From contig NZ_AP018448.1 in the NCBI RefSeq assembly GCF_030294945.1, forward strand, positions 5,858,001-5,922,000: a stretch of 64,000 nucleotides of DNA, written 5' to 3'. A program made the translations under genes and the position numbers. Shown in pieces: positions 59,203 to 64,000 of this stretch. Numbering within the stretch: position 1 is the stretch's first letter; each line of letters begins with the position of its first letter. This DNA is from Streptomyces graminofaciens (lineage in GTDB: Bacteria; Actinomycetota; Actinomycetes; Streptomycetales; Streptomycetaceae). The notes beneath the pieces were generated by a model. It was not told where the DNA came from and did no database searches. It worked only from the letters and a program-made list of their open reading frames with translations.

Positions 59203-62013
59203 CTACGGCTTGAGCAGCAGCGTGTCACTCGTGTTCTTGTCGACCGCCTTCTCCGAGAAGGACCAGGTCAGCAGCTCGCCCTTGACCCACTCGTCCGTCT
59301 GGTCGGTGTAGTGGGCGTTGTAGGCGTGCCCGGAGGCGCCGGTGAGGTTGATCCACTTGGACTTGTCGAGGTCGCCGAGGTTGACCACCATCCGCATCGA
59401 CGGCACCCACACGACCTCGTAGCCTCCGGCCGCGTTCCAGCCGGTGGCGTTGACCGTGGCCTCGCCGCCGCCCAGCTTCCAGGGGCCGCGGTTGAGCAGG
59501 TACTGCACGATGTCGGGGCCCTCGGTGCCGAGCGTCTGGTTCTTCAGGAACAGGCGGTGCAGCCGGCCCCAGCTCCAGGTGTCGATGTCCTTGCCGAGCT
59601 TGGCGGTCAGCTCCCAACGGGCGTCGCGCATGGCCCGCTTGAACAGCTCGTCACGGGTGTCGGCGGCCGTCTGGGTGCGCGTCTTCGGCGTGGACCACCA
59701 GTTGTTGTCCTCGTCGTCGATGATCCGGCGGACCACCTCGAACCAGCGGTCGCCGCCGTCCGGCTGCGCCTGGTCCGCGTCACGCTGACCGCACTCGCGC
59801 ACGGCCTGGTTCGCGTCTGCGGGCCCGGTGGTGTCGACCGGCGCGACGTACAGGCACTGGCCCTCGACCCGCAGCTCCTTGGGCAGCTTGTTGCCGAAGG
59901 CGAGCTTGAGGATGTTGCGCCACACCGAGTTGAAGTAGGCGGCGGCCGCCGAGTCGGCGTCCTGGGTGTAGTCCCAGCCCTCCAGCAGCTTCTGCGCCTC
60001 GCGGACGTGCTTGTCGTCGACGTCGATCTTGAGCAGCAGGGGCACCAGCAGCTTGGCGATCTCGCTGCTGTTGTCCATCTGCATCTGACGCATGTCGTCG
60101 GACGAGATCTTGCCGCCGTCCTTGATCTTCGACTCGATCAGGCTGGAGATCCGCTGCGCGCGCGTGCCGTAGCCCCAGTCCGTGGTGAGGGTGTACGGGT
60201 ACTTCTTGTCGACGACGGCCTGGTTGGCGGTGACGATGTAGCCGCGCTTGGGGTTGTACTCGTAGGGCAGTTCGTCCTGGTCGATGTACCCGGTCCAGCG
60301 GTACTTCGCGTCCCAGCCCGGCGCCGGCACCGAACCGTCGCCCTTGCCGCGCGTGGGGATCTTGCCCGGCAGCTGGTAGCCGATGTTGTCCTTGGTGTCG
60401 GCGTAGATCAGGTTCTGCGAGGGGACGTCGAACAGGGCGGCGGCCTTGCGGAAGTCGGTCCAGTTCGCGGCCTTGTCCATGGCGAAGACGGCGTCCATGG
60501 AGGTGCCCGCTTCCAGGGCGGTCCAGCGCAGGGCGATGCCGTAGCCGTCGCCGCGGTCGGGTGCGTCCTGGTCGACCTCGGCCTTCCTGCCGACCTTGAC
60601 GAGCTCGTCGTTGCGGTCGGACAGCAGGGGGCCGTTGTTGGTGGTGCGGACGACGATCTTCTTGGACTCGCCCCCGGCGACCTTGATGGTCTCCTCACGG
60701 GTGTCGAACGGCAGCACCTTCTCGCCGAACTGGTACCCGTCGCCGGTGAGCTTCTCCAGGTAGAGGTCCGTGACGTCGACCCCGGAGTTGGTCATGCCCC
60801 AGGCGATGTTCCCGTTGTGGCCGATGACCACGCCGGGCATGCCCGCGAAGGTGTAGCCGGCGACGTCGTACTGGCACTTGCTGGTGACGGCCTTGCAGTG
60901 CAGGCCCATCTGGTACCAGACCGACGGCAGCGTCGCCGACAGGTGCGGGTCGTTGGCGAGCAGCGGCTTGCCGGTGATGGTGTGGTCGCCGGAGACGACC
61001 CAGGAGTTGGAGCCGATGCCGTTGCCGTTCACGCCGACCGCGTCGGGGATGTCCTCCAGGACCTTGTAGAGGCCCGTCAGCTGGGTGGTGACGGCCGAGG
61101 AGTCCGAGGAGGTCCCCGCGGTGCTCCCGGTCGTTCCCGTGCCCGCGGTGCCCTGCGTGGAGCCGGTGGCGTTCTGCGTGCCCGCGGCGCCCGGGGTGCC
61201 CGCGGTGCCCTGGCTCGGCGTCGAGCCGTCGGTCCAGGTCTTGGTGAGCTCGTCGTACGAGCCCGTCTGCACGATCGTCTTGTTCCGGTCGTACGGGTAC
61301 GCCGGGTACAGATCGGCGATCTGCTTCGGGCCGAGGCGGCTGGTCATCAGAGCGCGGTCGATCTCGTCCTGCATGTTGCCGCGCAGGTCCCAGGCCATCG
61401 CCTTCAGCCAGGCGACCGAGTCGACCGGGGTCCACTTCTCGGGCTTGTAGTCGTTGACGAAGCCCAGGGCCGCGTACTCCAGGGAGATGTCCTCGCCGTC
61501 CTTGCCTGACAGGTAGGCGTTGACCCCCTTGGCGTACGCGTCGAGGTACTTCTTCGTCTCCGCCGAGAGCGTGCTCTTGTACTCCTGCTCGGCGACGCGG
61601 TCCCAGCCGAGGGTGCGCAGGAACTCGTCGTTGTCGACCTGGCTCTCACCGAACATCTCCGAGAGGCGGCCGGCCGTCAGGTGGCGGCGCACGTCCATCT
61701 CGTAGAACCGGTCCTGCGCCTGGACGTAGCCCTGCGCCATGAACAGGTCCTCGTCGGAGGAGGCGTAGATCTGGGGTATGCCGTAGCCGTCGCGCTTGAC
61801 GTCGACCGGCCCGGACAGGCCGTCCAGGGTGATCGAACCCTTGGTCTGCGGGAAGGAGGCGCGGACGGTGCTGACCGACCAGAACGCCCCGTAACCGACG
61901 CCTCCGATGATGGCCAGGACCAGAATGATCAGGAGAAGTCGGACTTTCCGCCCCTTCTTCCTGCCGGACTTGCCGGACTGCTGGCCGGAGGAGGCGGTGG
62001 TGTTGGGGGGCAT
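59203..62013 (-). CDS. Penicillin-acylase-family (S45) Ntn-hydrolase
   Basis: A 936-residue membrane-anchored hydrolase. A Lys/Arg-rich start and one helix (about residues 24-46) precede the alpha chain (SGPVDVKRDGYGIPQIYA, MAQGYVQAQDRFYEMD). A Gly/Thr/Ser/Ala-rich spacer (about 265-306) comes before the self-cleavage point. The nucleophile should be Ser335 in GIGSNSWVVSG, freed by autocleavage. The family deacylates penicillins, acyl-homoserine lactones or antibiotic lipids. The ATG at 62013 is chosen over an upstream frame without a ribosome-binding site. It is divergent from the antiporter gene. Confidence 0.92.
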   Translation of the reverse strand: MPPNTTASSGQQSGKSGRKKGRKVRLLLIILVLAIIGGVGYGAFWSVSTVRASFPQTKGSITLDGLSGPVDVKRDGYGIPQIYASSDEDLFMAQGYVQAQDRFYEMDVRRHLTAGRLSEMFGESQVDNDEFLRTLGWDRVAEQEYKSTLSAETKKYLDAYAKGVNAYLSGKDGEDISLEYAALGFVNDYKPEKWTPVDSVAWLKAMAWDLRGNMQDEIDRALMTSRLGPKQIADLYPAYPYDRNKTIVQTGSYDELTKTWTDGSTPSQGTAGTPGAAGTQNATGSTQGTAGTGTTGSTAGTSSDSSAVTTQLTGLYKVLEDIPDAVGVNGNGIGSNSWVVSGDHTITGKPLLANDPHLSATLPSVWYQMGLHCKAVTSKCQYDVAGYTFAGMPGVVIGHNGNIAWGMTNSGVDVTDLYLEKLTGDGYQFGEKVLPFDTREETIKVAGGESKKIVVRTTNNGPLLSDRNDELVKVGRKAEVDQDAPDRGDGYGIALRWTALEAGTSMDAVFAMDKAANWTDFRKAAALFDVPSQNLIYADTKDNIGYQLPGKIPTRGKGDGSVPAPGWDAKYRWTGYIDQDELPYEYNPKRGYIVTANQAVVDKKYPYTLTTDWGYGTRAQRISSLIESKIKDGGKISSDDMRQMQMDNSSEIAKLLVPLLLKIDVDDKHVREAQKLLEGWDYTQDADSAAAAYFNSVWRNILKLAFGNKLPKELRVEGQCLYVAPVDTTGPADANQAVRECGQRDADQAQPDGGDRWFEVVRRIIDDEDNNWWSTPKTRTQTAADTRDELFKRAMRDARWELTAKLGKDIDTWSWGRLHRLFLKNQTLGTEGPDIVQYLLNRGPWKLGGGEATVNATGWNAAGGYEVVWVPSMRMVVNLGDLDKSKWINLTGASGHAYNAHYTDQTDEWVKGELLTWSFSEKAVDKNTSDTLLLKP

Positions 62014-62366
62014 CGCTGTCCTTGCTGTCCTAACACGAGCGGCAGGTCGGGCTGTGCTTTGTACTGAACGCTGGAGCAACCATAGGCGCAGGGCCCGACA
62101 CGACTTGACGCGGAGTCGAGAACTGGCGCGGACGGACGTTCGATCTTGCCCTCTGGAGCGTCAAGAAATCGTCAAGAGTTAGGTAAGGTAACGAAGTGTT
62201 GGCGCTGAAGTAACCGCAGCACACCTGCTTCCGTGATCGGCTTTCGCAGGTCCACGCACGCGTGGACCCCGCCCCGGGGACTCGGTTCCGGCGCTCCAAC
62301 CCCATACACAGCTCGGACCCACGCACCCTGACGCGCGGGTCCGGATCGGCGAGAAAGGAACGGCCG
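62014..62366. other. Structured intergenic region before the antiporter gene
   Basis: No gene in 353 bp. On the antiporter side GGTCCACGC-AC-GCGTGGACC (62249-62268) is a perfect 9-2-9 palindrome, and GGACCC/GGGTCC arms flank a second hairpin around 62316-62343. A TTAGGTAAGGTAAC stretch near 62178 resembles part of an iron box. TTGACG occurs twice on the minus strand near 62160-62176, a likely -35 region for the acylase gene. Confidence 0.5.
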
Positions 62367-63872
62367 CTGACTGTTCACCACCTCAACCAGCTCCTGCTCG
62401 TCTGCTCGCTCGTCCTGCTCGTCGCTGTGGCCGCGGTCCGGATCTCGTCGCGCAGCGGGCTCCCCAGCCTGCTCGTCTACCTGGGCATCGGCGTCGCGAT
62501 GGGCCAGGACGGCATCGGCGACATCCAGTTCGACAACGCCGAACTGACCCAGGTCATCGGCTACGCGGCCCTCGTCGTGATCCTGGCGGAGGGTGGCCTC
62601 GGCACGAAGTGGAAGGAGATCAAACCGGCTCTGCCTGCCGCCGCCTCGCTGGCGCTGGTCGGAGTCGCGGTGAGCGTCGGCGTCACGGCCGCGGGCGCGC
62701 ACTACCTGATCGGGCTGGAGTGGCGGCAGTCACTCATCATCGGGGCGGTGGTCTCCTCCACGGACGCCGCCGCGGTCTTCTCCGTCCTGCGGAAAATCCC
62801 CCTCCCCGCGCGTGTGACGGGCACTTTGGAGGCCGAGTCCGGCTTCAACGACGCCCCGGTGGTCATCCTCGTCGTCTCGCTGTCCCAGACGGGGCAGGTC
62901 GAACACTGGTACGTCCTGATCGGCAAAATAGCCCTGGAGCTGGCCATCGGCGCGGCGATCGGCCTCGCCAGCGGCTGGCTCGGCGCCTACGCGATGCGGC
63001 ATGTGGCGCTGCCCGCCTCCGGCCTCTACCCGATCGCCGTCATGGCCATCGCCGTCACCGCGTACGCCGCCGGCGCGCTCGCCCACGGCAGCGGATTCCT
63101 CGCCGTCTACCTGGCCTCCATGGTGCTCGGCAACTCCAAGCTGCCGCACTGGCCGGCCACGCGCGGCTTCGCCGAGGGGCTCGGCTGGATCGCCCAGATC
63201 GGCATGTTCGTGCTGCTCGGCCTGCTGGTCACCCCGCACGAGATGGGCGACGACATCTGGCCCGCGCTCGTCATCGGCCTGGCGCTGACCATGGTGGCCC
63301 GGCCGCTGAGCGTCGTCGTGGCGCTGCTGCCGTTCCGGCTGCCCTGGCGTGAGCAGACACTGCTGTCATGGGCCGGACTGCGCGGCGCGGTGCCCATCAT
63401 CCTGGCGACGATCCCCATGGTCGAGGGCGTCGAGGCCAACCGCCAGATCTTCAACATCGTCTTCGTCCTGGTCGTCGTCTACACCCTCCTACAGGGCCCG
63501 ACACTGCCGTGGCTGGCCGCCAAGCTCCGCCTGGGCGGCGACCCGGAGGCCGCCGACCTCGGCATCGAGTCGGCCCCCCTGGAGCGCCTGCGCGGCCATC
63601 TCCTGTCCGTCGCCATCCCGGAGAAGTCCCGGATGCACGGCGTCGAGGTCAACGAACTGCGACTGCCCGCGGGCGCCGCCGTCACCCTCGTCGTCCGCGA
63701 CGGCACGTCCTTCGTCCCCCTGCCGTCCACGGTGCTGCGGCGCGGCGACGAGCTGCTGGTGGTCGCCACCGATCCCGTCCGGGACGCCGCGGAGAAGCGG
63801 CTGAGGGCCGTCGGCCAGGGCGGAAAGCTGGCGGGGTGGCTGGGGGCCGGGAACGGCGCGTCGCGGAGTTAG
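62367..63872 (+). CDS. K+/H+ (CPA1-type) antiporter with TrkA-C domain, probable CTG start
   Basis: A 501-residue transporter: about 13 membrane helices of the Na+/H+ exchanger family (GLPSLLVYLGIGVAMGQ, the SSTDAAAVFS ion-site segment and SGFNDAPVVILV with its Asp), then a TrkA_C ligand domain (about residues 405-480) that usually senses nucleotides such as c-di-AMP. The conserved N-terminus begins LTVHHLNQLLLV. The only start codon well placed after the AAAGGAA ribosome-binding site is CTG at 62367, 7 bp away. A GTG at 62262 would add 35 unlikely residues through hairpin DNA. It probably sets cytoplasmic K+ and pH. Confidence 0.9.
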   Translation: MTVHHLNQLLLVCSLVLLVAVAAVRISSRSGLPSLLVYLGIGVAMGQDGIGDIQFDNAELTQVIGYAALVVILAEGGLGTKWKEIKPALPAAASLALVGVAVSVGVTAAGAHYLIGLEWRQSLIIGAVVSSTDAAAVFSVLRKIPLPARVTGTLEAESGFNDAPVVILVVSLSQTGQVEHWYVLIGKIALELAIGAAIGLASGWLGAYAMRHVALPASGLYPIAVMAIAVTAYAAGALAHGSGFLAVYLASMVLGNSKLPHWPATRGFAEGLGWIAQIGMFVLLGLLVTPHEMGDDIWPALVIGLALTMVARPLSVVVALLPFRLPWREQTLLSWAGLRGAVPIILATIPMVEGVEANRQIFNIVFVLVVVYTLLQGPTLPWLAAKLRLGGDPEAADLGIESAPLERLRGHLLSVAIPEKSRMHGVEVNELRLPAGAAVTLVVRDGTSFVPLPSTVLRRGDELLVVATDPVRDAAEKRLRAVGQGGKLAGWLGAGNGASRS

Positions 63873-64000
63873 GCGAGGGGGCCGGCGACCGGGTCGACGG
63901 CAGGTTCGTACCGTTCACACCCTCCTGAATCAGAGGCGGGGCCCGCCATAGTGCTCATTTTCACAGGTCACCCGCCCCATGTCCCTGTACGATGAAGGCG

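Noticed and set aside
62176..62196. DmdR/IdeR iron box
   Set aside because: TTAGGTAAGGTAACGAA resembles half of the 19-bp box, but the second half does not match without a gap.

Overview
The window is a piece of a Streptomyces chromosome. The GC content is very high, genes are packed with GTG starts and 4-bp overlaps, and it carries lineage markers: an SsgA-like sporulation protein, a tricorn protease, the SepX/Glp division locus, DUF397/XRE/HATPase regulatory sets, and SARP and STAND regulators. Much of the left half matches, from memory, the gene order of the Streptomyces coelicolor SCO3148-SCO3163 region. There is no rRNA, insertion sequence, integrase or CRISPR array; the one RNA gene seen is tRNA-Ala(CGC).

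Layout. 0-2.7 kb: end of a secreted GH25 lysozyme, then an unfamiliar pair of membrane proteins (GAF domain; Pro-Glu-Asp repeat tail). 2.9-10.4 kb, leftward: acyltransferase, ispE, rsmA, an RpfB-type cell-wall enzyme, tatD, a zinc-ribbon protein and rsmI. 10.5-17.3 kb: protein O-mannosyltransferase, a membrane protein, a secreted peptidoglycan-binding protein and two penicillin-binding proteins. 17.3-25.8 kb: hydrolases, a YbaK deacylase, an EamA exporter, the Ohr/OhrR peroxide pair, a CbiMQO nickel/cobalt importer behind a candidate Nur box, and ssgE. 25.8-31.3 kb: a dioxygenase-like lipoprotein and an accessory regulatory patch showing a frameshift and a deletion-fusion. 31.3-38.2 kb: MMPL exporter, TetR regulator and divergent tricorn protease around two palindromic operators. 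38.2-43.0 kb: a Baeyer-Villiger monooxygenase/hydrolase/dehydrogenase operon with a divergent MerR regulator.

43.1-51.1 kb is the most unusual part. A 1,067-residue SARP-STAND-TPR regulator sits behind a five-to-six-unit array of 19-bp repeats. It is flanked by a convergent 27-codon gene whose product is almost entirely a signal peptide (predicted residue: Glu-Cys-Ile-Trp), a divergent pair encoding a TagF-like GT-B protein and a coupled 125-aa protein, a 44-bp tandem repeat array, and a second STAND-TPR protein. I propose that the TPR regulator and the tiny secreted peptide form a sensing pair; this is inference.

51.2-64 kb is core: exonuclease III, an acetyltransferase, tRNA-Ala, then sepX, rimJ, moaB, moaC, glp/moeA and galU in one leftward block, facing a 5-formyltetrahydrofolate cyclo-ligase gene. 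This is the actinobacterial glp-glpR division neighbourhood. The window closes with a penicillin-acylase-family hydrolase and a K+/H+ antiporter that appears to start at CTG. Many gene ends carry long GC-rich hairpins without U-tracts, which I annotate as terminators.
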